Notes: a model not told the origin generated them from the letters alone. Shown: positions 34,800 to 45,610, counted from the first letter of the stretch. The stretch is 64,000 nt of DNA from Podocnemis expansa (GCA_007922195.1 ML681989.1:45065275-45129274); one strand, 5' to 3'. Program-made: numbers and translations.

Positions 34800-35700
34800 T
34801 AGCTGACAGCAGGGTTGTATATCCCAAAGGACAGAAGGATCAACCACAAGTACTTTAGTGAATACAGGGCCTCATCTGTTTTTGTGGAGAACAGTTGTCT
34901 TCAGCAAAAGGGAGGCCCTGGACAGCAGATTTGGCCTTCCTGGGAAATCCAGAGGACTGGAGCAACCCCTGTGCTCAAGGAATCAGAGGATGTGTCTGTC
35001 ACATCACTGCAGTCTGACCCTGGCCATCAAATGGCTCTCATCCAGTAGGGCCTGGAACCACTGGCATATGTCCTGTGAAATGTTCCCCAAGAACTCCTCC
35101 AACTTGGTGTAACAGTTGAAAACTTATTTCTCCAGCACCGATTAATCATTAGAAATGTGGAATTGAAGGGATGTGGAGAATCTAGTTTGTGGACCATGAG
35201 CTGTAGGCATTTGGTTGCCTTTATCCAGGGGGACGATAGTAGTGAAGTGCTGGTACACCCATTCCATAGCCATGTGCATGACCAGTGAGGTTGGGGGGGT
35301 GGGGGCAGGACATGGGCGTTGAGAGAACAGAAAGTCAGCCTTCTTAGCCTCTACAAAGTACCTACATTCCAACCTCCTCGGTTTAAGATGCATGACACCA
35401 GTGTATACCAAACCACTTCCATGGGTTGTAGAATGGCATCATGAATGGGTAAGGCTACACTTGTTGGATGCTGGGGCTTAAGAATGTCCAACAGCTGGTT
35501 TAGTTGTTTCTGGACCTCCTCCAGGGGAAGGCCCAAGTTGAGGGCCATCCTCTGTAGTGGCTCCTGGTACTGATGGTGATCCTCAGAATGGGAAGGGTCA
35601 GAGAGATCAGGGCCTTGTTTAAAAGAAAGAGGTGGTTGTCGGGCTGCTTAGTCCCAGATCAAGCTCTGGATCCTGCTACAATCCTCTTCTGGGGAAGTAA
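34800..35700 (-). pseudogene. DIRS Gag remnants
   Basis: Peptides VALPIHDAILQPMEVVW, KKADFLFSQ (35,142-35,548, two frames) and LLLSFGIYNPA (near 34,810) correspond in order to MPMDDGIMEPATAIW, KKYFIIPGDNEFLFS and TLRTLGIQPP of the first copy's Gag. Several frameshifts and stops are present. The Cys-rich N-terminus is not visible. Confidence 0.7.
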
Positions 35701-36084
35701 AGAAATAGAGTGACAGAGCCAGATGAGTACCCCGCAGTCAACTACTAGAGGAAAGGCCAGAAAAAGAAACCAATAACACACCACTGGTCACCACATAAAA
35801 CCCTCAAGTCAGATCACTACCTCAGATCATTAAGGACCTACAGGCTATTTTAAAAGATGACCCCTCACTCTCTCTAGCCTTGGGAGACAGACCTCTCCTC
35901 GCCTACAGACAATCCCTAAACCTTCAACAGATACTCACCAGCAACTATAGATCTAATAACAGAAACATTAAAGCAGGCACATACCCCTGCAACAAGCCAT
36001 GTTGAGAACTTTGTCCACATATCTTCACAAAAGACGCCATCATAACACCTAATCAAGCCAGCTACTTATCAAAGGGTCATTCAC

Positions 36085-36211
36085 CTGCTCATCCACTAAT
36101 GTAATTTATGCCATCATGTGCCAGAAATGCCCCCACACCTTATACATTGGACAAACAGGACAGTCCCTGCACAGAAGATTAAATAGGCATAAAACTGACA
36201 TCAGGAATGAC

Positions 36212-36259
<48 letters not shown>

Positions 36260-36470
36260 TGCTGAGCACTTCCATCTTCCTAATTACTCCATTAATGATT
36301 TGTTAATGATGATTGTCAAGAAAATCAATGGGATATCAAGACTTCAAACAGAAACAGCCAAAATTGAACTAATATGAAAATTAAATTGTGTGAAAGCAGG
36401 TCTGAATCATGATTATGGATTCGTTTCACACTATAAACAGGTAATTTGACTTCATCCTCCCTCTGTGTGG
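36085..36470 (+). pseudogene. GIY-YIG endonuclease-like domain of the Penelope-like element
   Basis: The frame reads NVIYAIMCQKCPHTLYIGQT, then GQSLHRRLNRHKTDIRND. The VIYAI and LYIG elements are the GIY-YIG pair, and Arg in RRLNRH matches the family's conserved basic position. After a CA-repeat insertion the frame resumes with VAEHFHLPNYSINDL and RLQTETAKIELI before a stop. Known Penelope-like elements use this domain as the endonuclease. An in-frame stop upstream and the repeat expansion disable it. Confidence 0.72.
36212..36253. repeat. (CA)n microsatellite inside the GIY-YIG coding region
   Basis: About 20 uninterrupted CA units begin within 'aatgacaacacac'. The coding frame is recognisable on both sides, so the tract expanded after the element inserted. 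Confidence 0.93.
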
Positions 36471-36720
36471 TTTCCTAGAGTCTGAATCCTTACAAATGCT
36501 CTGATTTGCTGTTGCAGTATGACCTGATCTCATGTCTTACACTCCCCTTCATTTATTTTCATCCCATTCTGTAAATTCCCCCTCTTCAAAGCATCTGACG
36601 AAGTGGGATTTCCTCCTACAAACGCTCATGCGATAAATACATCTGTTAGTCTTTAAGTGCCACAAGACTCCTTGCTTTTTTTGCTTTACTAGACTAATAT
36701 GGCTGCCCCTTTGGAACTAT

Positions 36721-37409
36721 ATAGGTGGGTTTTTTTTTTTTGTTTTTTGCGTTTTTTTTTAATCTAATCTGACCCCAATCAAATAGCTGCAATTTGCAAG
36801 CAACTAGTCTCTAATGAGCTCACAAACAATAATACAAGTTGAAAAGGCAGATACACATCATTTTAGGGTTTTTTTTTTAAATGAATATTCTAAGATGTGC
36901 CACTTGAAAATGAGAACTTCAATATGCTTAAAAGAGATACAATCAGCACTAATTGTTTGCTAACGCATGCAGAGAGTCATCCTCTGGTGAATGAAAAAGA
37001 GAAACAATAAATTCTACTTATACTCGATCTATGTCTTTTTAATATAGTCAGAGCCTTATCAGCACTCAAACACACTCCTGTCAGAAGCATTGGGAAACTA
37101 GCTAGAATGCATGAAAATACTTTATCTTTCTTTCAGTCTTGTCTGCTTTCATTATATTCTAATGAAAGAATTTCTGTAATGTACCAAAAATTATATTCCA
37201 AATTTAGAAAAATAAAATCTGAATATTTAATAATAAAAATAACCTCAGCAATAGCTCAAATACACAATGTAGTTATTAATTGCAGTGCTGGAAATGCTAT
37301 ACACATACACAAATACATTTAAACTGCGGGCTACTGCTGGAGATTTACCTATCTATCTATATCTATATCTATATATAAATAAAATACATACATAGATACA
37401 TATACAAAT
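36721..37409. other. No gene seen
   Basis: AT-rich DNA with poly-T runs (36,728-36,765) and a (TCTA)/(TATC)-rich patch at about 37,350-37,385. No domain is recognised. Confidence 0.4.
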
Positions 37410-37700
37410 TCAGATACATAGACTTTAAGGTCTAGAGGGATAATTATGACGATCCAATCTGATCCCCTGCACAATGCAGGTCACAGAACCTCATCAACCC
37501 CACTCCATGACCAAGTGGTGGCCAGATCACTAAACTATGACTGCATAACTGAAGTCCTCAAATCATGGTTTAAAGACTTCAAGGTACAAGGAATCTTCCA
37601 ACAAGTGACCTGTGCCCCATGCTGGATAAGAAGGAAAAAACAAAAACAAAACACTGCCTTTGCCTATCTGCTCTGGCCACAAATATGGTGTTTATGTAAA
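37410..37700 (-). mobile_element. CR1 LINE 3' tail, antisense
   Basis: 'catagactttaaggtctaga', then 'ctgatcccctgcacaatgca', then 'agtcctcaaatcatggttta' and 'agacttcaaggtacaaggaa' are the reverse complement of the CR1 3' end that also occurs in sense at 49,315-49,660. The match includes the 'ccttcctctgcag' part in inverse. Confidence 0.78.
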
Positions 37701-37841
37701 CCCTGAGCATGTGGGCAAGACCCATAGAAAAAAAATTCTGTAGTAATTCAGAGCACACACTATGTAACATCCCGTCACAGACCATTGGGCATATTTACTG
37801 CTAACAGCCAAAAATCAGTTAATTCCTGGTTTTGGCTCTCC

Positions 37842-38379
37842 GGCTGTATTCACACAGAGATGGTTATTTCGAAACAAGTTGTGTTGAAACAACTTGTTTC
37901 GAAATAACACCTTATTTCGAAATAACAATTCGNNNNNNNNNNNNNNNNNNNNNNNNNNNNNNNNNNNNNNNNNNNNNNNNNNNNNNNNNNNNNNNNNNNN
38001 NNNNNNNNNNNNNNNNNNNNNNNNNNNNNNNNNNNNNNNNNNNNNNNNNNNNNNNNNNNNNNNNNNNNNNNNNNNNNNNNNNNNNNNNNNNNNNNNNNNN
38101 NNNNNNNNNNNNNNNNNNNNNNNNNNNNNNNNNNNNNNNNNNNNNNNNNNNNNNNNNNNNNNNNNNNNNNNNNNNNNNNNNNNNNNNNNNNNNNNNNNNN
38201 NNNNNNNNNNNNNNNNNNNNNNNNNNNNNNNNNNNNNNNNNNNNNNNNNNNNNNNNNNNNNNNNNNNNNNNNNNNNNNNNNNNNNNNNNNNNNNNNNNNN
38301 NNNNNNNNNNNNNNNNNNNNNNNNNNNNNNNNAAAACAACCTCGTTGTTTTGAAACAAAAGTGCTGTGTGAATACAGCC
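37842..38379. mobile_element. MITE with TTCGAA array, interrupted by an assembly gap
   Basis: It has perfect 16-bp terminal inverted repeats GGCTGTATTCACACAG, flanked by TCC on both sides (37,839-37,841 and 38,380-38,382), a 3-bp duplication. The visible inside consists of palindromes such as ttatttcgaaataac and gttgtgttgaaacaac. Bases 37,933-38,332 are 400 Ns. Long ORFs running through the Ns are meaningless. Confidence 0.8.
37933..38332. other. Assembly gap, 400 N
   Basis: A run of exactly 400 N in the middle of a palindrome-rich MITE. A round number usually means a scaffolding placeholder rather than a measured length, so the element's true size is unknown. Confidence 0.95.
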
Positions 38380-38479
38380 TCCCATTTTATTGTCACCTAC
38401 ATAAACTTACCTAGCACAGTCTTGAAGCCAGCTAGATTTTTTGTCCCTACTGCTCCCTTTCAGAGGCTGAGAACTTCAC

Positions 38480-38875
38480 TCCTCTGACAGTTAGAAACCT
38501 ACACTGAATTTCAAGTCTAAATTTCCTGATGACCAGTTTATATCCATTTGTTCTTGTATACACATTGGTGCTGAACTTAACTCCTCTCCCTCTTGGGGTT
38601 TTTGTCAAGAGAAAAATTCTCTCTCACTTCAGCCTTCTTTTAGTTAGCCTGAAAAAGACAAGCTCTTTGAGTGTCCTCAGATCATCCTAGTAGCCCTTCT
38701 TTGCAACTGTTCCAGTTTGAACTCATCTTTTTAAACATGAGAGACTGGAACTGCACACAGTATTCCAAGATGAGGTCTCACCAGCAGCATGTACACCTCC
38801 CAATCTCTGCTGTAAATGTCTCTCACCTGATACATCTTAGGATGTGACACCAGTAGCTCACAGTCATTCTGTGAT
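38480..38875 (-). mobile_element. CR1 LINE 3' region, antisense
   Basis: Phrases 'atccatttgttcttgta', 'cagccttcttttagttagcc', 'gatcatcctagtagcccttc', 'aactgcacacagtattccaa' and 'gatgaggtctcaccag' are the reverse complement of the well-conserved CR1 end of RT/3' UTR. The sense version appears at 48,430-48,560 (aggcagtggtaagccctgtc, gcagttctggtctctcatgt). Confidence 0.82.
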
Positions 38876-41639
38876 GCCTATATTATAGCTAAAAATTATT
38901 ATACTAAACAGTTTTATATTAATCTCCAAGTAAGAATTGAAAAACTTTAGCAGGGAAACACATAAATATTTATTCTCATCTACTCATGTGCTGCCAGCTT
39001 GAGGATAAAACATGTAGGTATTTATGGCTGATAGTTCATCTCTTCAGAATACACAATTCACTAACACAGGGAAAAATTATTGTCTGACAAATGTTCCAAG
39101 TGTGAAGGCATCTAGTATCAGTGCATGGGTTCTGGACTCATTAGGTAATTGTTACACAATCCAATAATTATGGTTTTCGGGTTTTTTTTGGAATTCAGTG
39201 CCATCGGGGGAATTTACCATATAAACACAGATTTTGGTGGCCATCTTTCTTCCTGTTGATGTACAGTCTAATGGCTACACTGTTTCTGTTTGTCCCCAGG
39301 GTTGTACTCTTGCCACAACTGGCATTCATTACATTTGAAGGTAGTAGGGTAAATGCATATGGCACAAGGACTAGCCCCCTTCAGTCATAACCCGAGTTGG
39401 ACCACTATGCAGATCAACTTTTTCTTGTTTGGCTTTTTTTCCATAACTGAAGAGCTCTCACTTTAGGTGGGATTTGTTATTAGGAGGTGAGAATGGTTTA
39501 GCATTAGTATTATTTTGTTCCCTGCTCAAAAAAGCTCACCTGCCTTCATCTGGGCATCTCATTCACATGACCAACTTCCAAAGACTCAGACCCATATTTT
39601 ATGGTCAGCTAACATAAGGAACCCATACCAATACACATGATCTAAAGTGCCAAACTATATAAAAAATATTGATGTCATATGTGAAAGCATCTGAAACTGA
39701 ACCCAGCAACTGGGAAGTAATAGTCCACAACAAGGCAAGGTAGTAACAGATTTTTCATGTCACCAATAACTGCTTTGAAGTGGATTAACATCTAACGTAG
39801 GGAAAAAATAGCACAAAGCAAGGATACAACAGCCCAAAATGGTCATGAGCAATCTTGTCTGTCCCACATGTAACCATGCTTGAAGTTCTGTTAGTGGTCT
39901 TGCCTTGCTTGTTCAGCTACAGTTTTGCTGCACCTCTGCATGTCACAGTTCAGGAATAATAAAGTATATGGTTTTAATTAGTTAACAGCATGAAATTTCA
40001 AATGTAAAAAATATGTAGCTTCTGTAATATATGAATAACATAGGAGATGTTTAGACATTGGAAACTGAGAAGTCAGTACACTAAGTGCTACAAATCTACC
40101 TTAATTGCATCAGATACCATTGCCCTGAACTTCTGTTACACTATCACAGACTTCCAGGCACTTCTTCCACTACATCACTGCAACTGTGATTGTCATCCCA
40201 TGTCTTGATCCCATGGAAGAATTCACAAAATTTTTATTACATTTATTTCCACAGGATTGCTATTTTATTTAGTTCCAATTTTTGTTTCATAATAGGTATC
40301 TGACAAGTAGAACGAGAAATATTTCATAATGCTCTTTTCATTCCCCTAGGTGAGTGGGCTACACCTGGAAAAAGTTACACAGGAGGAATCAGCCATGTGC
40401 AAACCAGTAAACAAAGAGCTCCACAGAGAATTTTTGTGCAAAGGGGCTTTTACTGCATGTATCATGGTCATACAGTCCTATCACAGTCAGTGGCTATTAA
40501 GCCAATCAGTTGAGCACCATGCTCTAGCAAACCAAAGAATTAATGCCATACTAGAATAATCTTCCAAATCACATGATCAGCTCACACCCAGCTGGCTTGT
40601 GATTGGCAGTGCAAGGGCATCTTTATTATATTTTATTTGCCTAAATATCTTTAGAGTGATAGCCATTAGAATGTGATAATTACCATGGAAATCAATGCTT
40701 CATTAATAAATTTCAACATATTGAGTATAGGACTCAAAAAGGTTAGTTTTATGGGCAAATGATAATTATATTTTTTACAGCAGGGAAACAAAGTAGCATA
40801 TAACTAATTATATATATATTTTTAAAAAATCACAAGATTTGACAAATGACAGGACAAATATTTTGTTGAATATTTTTCATCTATTTGTGCTGTTGGTCAA
40901 AGGAAAAAGTAAATATATTCAGTGAAAGAATGCCAAAGTTTGTTAATATTATCCACAATGAATAATTCTGTTAGCTCTAATATGCAACTCAAAAGTGTAT
41001 TTAAAACTAAATTTGATTTTGCTTCTTCTGCACCTCTTGTGGCTCCATCCATGTTACAATTCAGCATGAAAAATCATTTTCCAATAAATTAGAGAGTCTC
41101 TTGGAGAGTGCATGCATCAGTCAGAAAGGAGAATAATTCTACTTCAAAGAACTGCATGTTCTATTTAGAATTGTATTTTATCACATTTGGTCCTGGATCT
41201 TAAATATTCATTTTGATTATGTGTTATTTGACTGATTTATTCATTCAGTAATTCATTCCTGAAGTAATGTGATCGACTTCAATGACTATATTTAAACTGC
41301 AACATACATCTTATCTTTTTGTGCTGTACCAAATTCCTCCATCAAAATTGTGTTAATTAAGACAGAAAATTAAGTTCCCTTTAATCTCACACTAAAGGAG
41401 GATTTTTTCTCAAAAAGAAAAAAATAATTATGAAAATTAATCTGTGAATCATATGACAACACTGAAGTAATATCGGAAGTGTATACAGCAATGAAGTCAC
41501 CAGAGTACCAGTATTTGACTGAGTACATTAGGAATGTATCAAGTGTATGTGTGTGGAGAGCTCACTGGACCTATCATTTGATGGATAATGAGGAAAGATA
41601 AATAAAGATTTGCTAGCATTGCTTTTCAGTAGTTTACAT
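38876..41639. other. No gene seen; unassigned AT-rich DNA
   Basis: The ORF at 40,350-40,559 (69 codons) has no domain, and no splice-flanked exon pattern or repeat with defined ends was found. Confidence 0.4.
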
Positions 41640-41900
41640 TGCTTTATAAAGACAGTTTAGCAGAAAAGGAGTCAGGACTCTTATGATCTATTCCTTACTC
41701 TTCAAGTGATTTGCTCTGTGACGCTCAGCAAAATTACTTAATCTTCTAGTCTGGGATTTTCAAAGGAGTTGGAAACAGTTAAGCTTCCAAATTCTATTGA
41801 AACAAATGGAATTTGTTTACTTTACTCTCTTCAGTGACTCTGAAAATTCCAGCTTCTATGCCTCAATTTATTCATCTATTAAATATGATATAGTTACTTT
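41640..41900 (+). repeat. MIR SINE remnant split by a small transposon
   Basis: 'ctctgtgacgctcagcaaaattacttaatcttct' on the left and 'atgcctcaatttattcatctattaaatatga' on the right are adjacent parts of the MIR core and tail (activity of the form 'gtgaccttgggcaag...cctcagtttcc'). They are separated by the element at 41,751-41,852. Confidence 0.72.
41751..41852. mobile_element. 102-bp hAT-like MITE inserted in a MIR
   Basis: Its ends CTGGGATTTTCAAAG and (reverse complement of the right end) CTGGAATTTTCAGAG form inverted repeats. The flanks CTTCTAGT (41,743-41,750) and CTTCTATG (41,853-41,860) are an imperfect 8-bp target duplication, pointing to the hAT superfamily. Removing the insert restores a contiguous MIR order. 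Confidence 0.7.
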
Positions 41901-43099
41901 ATTAGGATTATCTCATGTGAAAAAAAATGCACGTGAGTTGTTGCAAGAAGATGCTAAGATGAAAGATCTTCTCAAAAACCTCAAAAACTCAAAGAATGTG
42001 CTGTGAAGCAAACACAGGGTTAGAATGAGGATAATTCAGTGATAGCTCAAATCTCTGCCTTCCAAGAGAACTGTATTAATTTTTTTCTGCTCCTTCCATC
42101 TACTCAGTGGCAAAAAATGGGGAGGAATATATTCCCTTATATTAGTACAATGAATTAAATTATAGATAGTCAAACCTACAGAAAGCAAATTCTTTTGTTG
42201 TTGCTCTGTTTCCATCCTGCAACTTCTTTTCTGATTCAGGCAACTTAACAATAGCAGCTATGACATGTAAAAAACAGCATAAGCCCCTTCACATTTTCAC
42301 CAGCAGTAAGTACTATCCTGCTCTATGCAGCTGTTATCTATGAGCTTTTATGACAAGTTGGAACATTAAAGTTGAGGTCAACAGTGAAAACTGACCTTTT
42401 ATGTTACGGAGAAAAAAACATATAAGAGACTCACAAATATATGTTGTTAAAGGATAATTCAGGGCGCTCTTAGCAATGTGTGAACAGTATATGCCCACTT
42501 TCCCATTGTATCTGAATACCCTATTACAAGGTTTTGCTATTCTCAGTTAATGATTTAAAAAAAAATCAGTAGAAAGGGTTTTTTATTTGATTAGGTTTCA
42601 CAAAGCAGGAGGGAGGCTTGGAAGCCTGAATATCTCCTCTTATGCCCACATTTGTGGAATTTTGGACTCCTGGTATTACAAACAGAATCACTTTGTATTC
42701 AAGGAAAGGCTGAAGATTTATCTCTTTAGCTGAGCACTTGATTAATGTATAGTCAGCTAATTGCTTTGCTATTTTATTCATAACACTAAGACATCACACA
42801 TCAGCAGAGCTATATGTATTTTTATGATTTTATACAAACATTATGAAGGTGAAAAACATGTGAACTGAATACATTCATTGTAGCAAACCATCTAGCAATC
42901 ATAATGGGAATAAAATGCTGCCACAGTTTGGCTAGCAGCTACAGTTACATATAATGGACTCCATTGCCCCCCCCTCTTTTTTTTTTGCTACTAGAATAGC
43001 TGTAAAAGAGTAATTTAAGCATCTTCAAGGTCAAATAGAAACCTGACATCATCTCATTAGTACAGCAGCATCAGAAAATGACACATCACAGCTATAAAT
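41901..43099. other. No gene seen
   Basis: AT-rich unassigned DNA without recognised repeats. A C9/T11 run lies near 42,966-42,990. Confidence 0.4.
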
Positions 43100-43255
43100 G
43101 TGTTAACAATAATAAACCCTTGTTTGGTGCTTTATATTTTGAAAGCACTATACAAACATTAACTAATTAATCCTCAGAACACCCCTATGGGGTAGTTAAG
43201 TATTATTATCACAGTTTTACAGATTAGCAAAGTACTGGGATTGCCTTGAAATATA
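43100..43255 (-). repeat. MIR SINE remnant, antisense
   Basis: 'gcactatacaaacattaact', 'aattaatcctcagaacaccc', 'ctatggggtagttaagtatt' and 'cacagttttacagattagca' follow the reverse complement of the MIR consensus tail-to-core order. Confidence 0.72.
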
Positions 43256-44729
43256 AAATAAAAAGAAGACAAAGGCAAACAGACTTCAGGCCAATTATAT
43301 CAAAGGTGTAAGTAGGCAAAAATCTATTAAATCACAAACTTACAACATAATGCAAAATGGTAATCAATGGCATGCAGGCAAGTAAGACTATATCTTTTCC
43401 TTCTGAAGCCCTGCTAATCAACAATGACCTTACAAATGCTATAAAGTCAAGAAGATGTGGTTGAGACTATAGGCTAAAGAAAAGAACAGAAGAGTAAAAC
43501 TGAACAGTTTTATAAAAATGAATGAGAGTTACTGGGGAAGGTTCTCACATTCCAAATCTCTAATTTTATGCTTACGCAAGTGCGTTCAATAAACCATCAG
43601 GAACGAAGTCAGCCCAACTATCAACCAGTTGCAATGGTTAGTTGCTATAGTTATAGGCAATACAGAAAGCCACTTAAGCAGCAGATTCTGCCTAGGGAGG
43701 CCATGCCAAATGTGAGGAGCATTGTGACCTGAAACCTGCTCACCCCTCTCCGCCATAACCACTGAACCATAAAATGGATTGCCATGCCCCCTCAGAAATC
43801 TGATGCCCTCTTGCTCCACCTCACTTTGAGAACCTCTCTGCTCAAGCCCAGAAGTTTTGCCTAGAGTAGCAGATTGCCTTGAACAGCCTCTGCATTGCAA
43901 TACAATTCCAGAAAGAGTGAAAGGAGAGAAAATATTTTAGTTATTCTGCCCCTTAACTTTTCCATAAACACACTTTGAAATGCATTTCTACTCTGAAAAA
44001 GTGACATAAGTGAAAATAACACCTTCTTATTCAACAATTCCGGTTCCTGTTTGGTGGTTTTGTTTTTTGCTTTGCTTTGTGTGTGTGCACAAAAAGACTT
44101 AGCTGTGGCACAGCAGCTAGTGCAGAAAGCTTGAAGTAGAGTAATTTGAGTTTGGGAAGGGAAGGGTGTATAGATTTTTTTTTGTTTGTTTTTTCCTTCT
44201 TGACAGGAGATCAGGAAAGAAGGTCAAGACGGTTACAGAAGCAACAGCAGTAGACACCAGAGGAATTGGAAGAGATAATAAAGATGACTTGATGGGGCAG
44301 CTGAGGGATATACAGTATTCTGGACAGGGTACCCGAGAGATATGAAATGCTCAGGTAGATTTGATGAAAGATACAATCCATGGTTTATAGATGCAGCTAG
44401 AAACTATGACTATCAAGGGGATTTAAGTGGATCATGGAGGGAAGGAGAGAGCAGACTGAAAGGAAACCTCAAGTCTTGAACCAGAGAACTGCGAGAGTAG
44501 TCTGCTGTCTGAAGAATATAGCCAAAGAAAGCATGTGACTTTGAGAATAAAAGAGAGGAAAATAGTAGAGAGTGAACAAATAACGTCAAAGGAACAAGTG
44601 TGCTGAGTTGAAAAGGGAAGGGGAAAGGAAGGCAATCACAGAATGGGAGCGTAGGGAAGAAGAGAAGTGCTGCTAGTTCCGCAAGAGGAGGGGCAGAGAT
44701 AATGGAGAGTTCTGAGCCCTAGGAAGATG
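43256..44729. other. No gene seen
   Basis: No domain-bearing ORF is present. The purine-rich part at 44,190-44,720 may be the 5' continuation of the CR1 ORF1 fragment that follows, but no peptide match could be made. Confidence 0.35.
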
Positions 44730-45065
44730 AGGATTGCAAATGAGAACAGAAGAAAAGAAGCCTTCCAGACAGAAAGAACAAGAAGGTGGAAGGTTGGTGA
44801 ATTTCACCAACAGCAAGAGGCAGGTCTACATTACTGGGGACTCCAGACGAAGAACGACACACAGGCCTGTCACCAGAACTGATCCAAACTACAGAAAGAT
44901 GTGCTGTCTGCTGGGAGCTAAATTATAAGACCCTGATTATTTTTCATTTGGTAACAAATGATACTGTTTGAGTCACACTAAGATGAATCAAGGAAGACTA
45001 CGCCAAATTGGGAAATGACTCTAAAGAAATGGAAACTCAAATGGGATTTTACCTATCCCTAGAGG
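44730..45065 (+). pseudogene. CR1 ORF1 remnant with SGNH-esterase-like start
   Basis: The frame 44,734-44,928 reads VYITGDSRRRTTHRPVTRTD and then NYRKMCCLLGAKL. The GDS motif after a short hydrophobic strand is block I of SGNH hydrolases, and the CCLLGA segment is typical of the esterase-like ORF1 of CR1 LINEs. After a stop the similarity seems to continue (HLVTNDT-like) up to about 45,060, with frame changes. It is a dead fragment, not a host lipase. Confidence 0.62.
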
Positions 45066-45469
45066 AAAGAGCAAAGCCAAGACAAGATTGTAATAAATTC
45101 AGGGGGTTTTGCGGCATAGCAAAATCATTTGGGGCACATGCCCCCAACCCCATGCCCCATTTCCCCTGCTTTGACACCCAACTTTCCCAACCCCCATGCA
45201 GCTAATTTCACCACTTCATCCCACCTCCCCATTTTCTCTAACCCTCAGATGCTTTCCAGCTGCTGGGGGAAGAGAAAGGGATTAAATATAGCAAATTCAA
45301 TTCACATTTTGCCTCATCTTTAACTGTCTTTTGTTCCTCAAGAACAACTCACCAGGAGTTTGTGCAGTGCTCCTCAAGCTTATCAGCAGATGACAGTAAG
45401 TTCCACAAGCAAAGCAACTACTTCTGTAAAATAAAGCTCTTTGCTCAGCTTTTAGTACCAGGGCACTGA

Positions 45470-45610
45470 GCACAGACTCTGGAGACTTAAGTTTAGTTCC
45501 CAGCTCTGTCACAGACTCTGTCTAACCAGAGGCAAGTCACTTAAATCTGTCTCTGCCCAGAGGTGGGTTAGCAGCCTTGATGAAAAGTCATCTGATCCTA
45601 AAGGACAAGC
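45470..45610 (+). repeat. MIR SINE remnant
   Basis: 'agttcccagctctgtcacag' followed by 'aggcaagtcacttaaatctg' and 'tctctgccca' follows the MIR core. The end is lost. Confidence 0.6.

Larger units (their letters stand above)
31968..35700 (-). mobile_element. Older, deleted DIRS-type retrotransposon (second copy)
   Basis: It has the same minus-strand order as the 10-16 kb element: Gag remnants (about 34,800-35,700), RNase H and MT-like remnants (33,414-34,080), recombinase remnants (32,405-33,378), an ICR (about 32,231-32,345), and the 3' end at ggaggttacttacc (31,968). The inverted-repeat sequence differs from the first copy, so this is a different subfamily or much older. The RT region is missing: between Gag and RNase H there is instead a hAT-like piece, a GA microsatellite and a Penelope tail palindrome (34,170-34,530). 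No frame stays open for long. The 5' inverted repeat is absent, and the copy ends against the Penelope-like fragment near 35,700-35,750. Confidence 0.82.
35740..36720 (+). mobile_element. Penelope-like element fragment with GIY-YIG region and tail
   Basis: A decayed plus-strand reading frame runs through TPLVTT, a stop, then PQVRSLPQIIKDLQAIL, ALGDRPLLAYRQSLNLQQIL, AGTYPCNKPC, a stop, then CPHIF, and then the GIY-YIG-like part (next entry). This order, with a linker of Cys pairs before GIY-YIG, is the C-terminal region of Penelope-like elements. It is followed about 150 bases later by the recurrent tail: gcatctgacgaagtgggatt, then aagtgccacaagactccttg, then 'agactaatatggctgcccc'. RT itself is absent, so the copy is 5'-truncated. 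The colinearity suggests that the tail found alone elsewhere in the window belongs to this family. Confidence 0.7.

Noticed and set aside
37815..38487. Four ORFs of 157-197 codons across the gap
   Set aside because: They consist mostly of unknown residues translated from 400 Ns.
40350..40559. Host exon candidate (69 codons after a ccctag acceptor-like site)
   Set aside because: No domain and no convincing donor site; composition is the same as the surrounding AT-rich DNA.
44734..44928. Host SGNH hydrolase exon
   Set aside because: The peptide matches the esterase-like ORF1 of CR1 LINEs and other CR1 pieces follow on the same strand.
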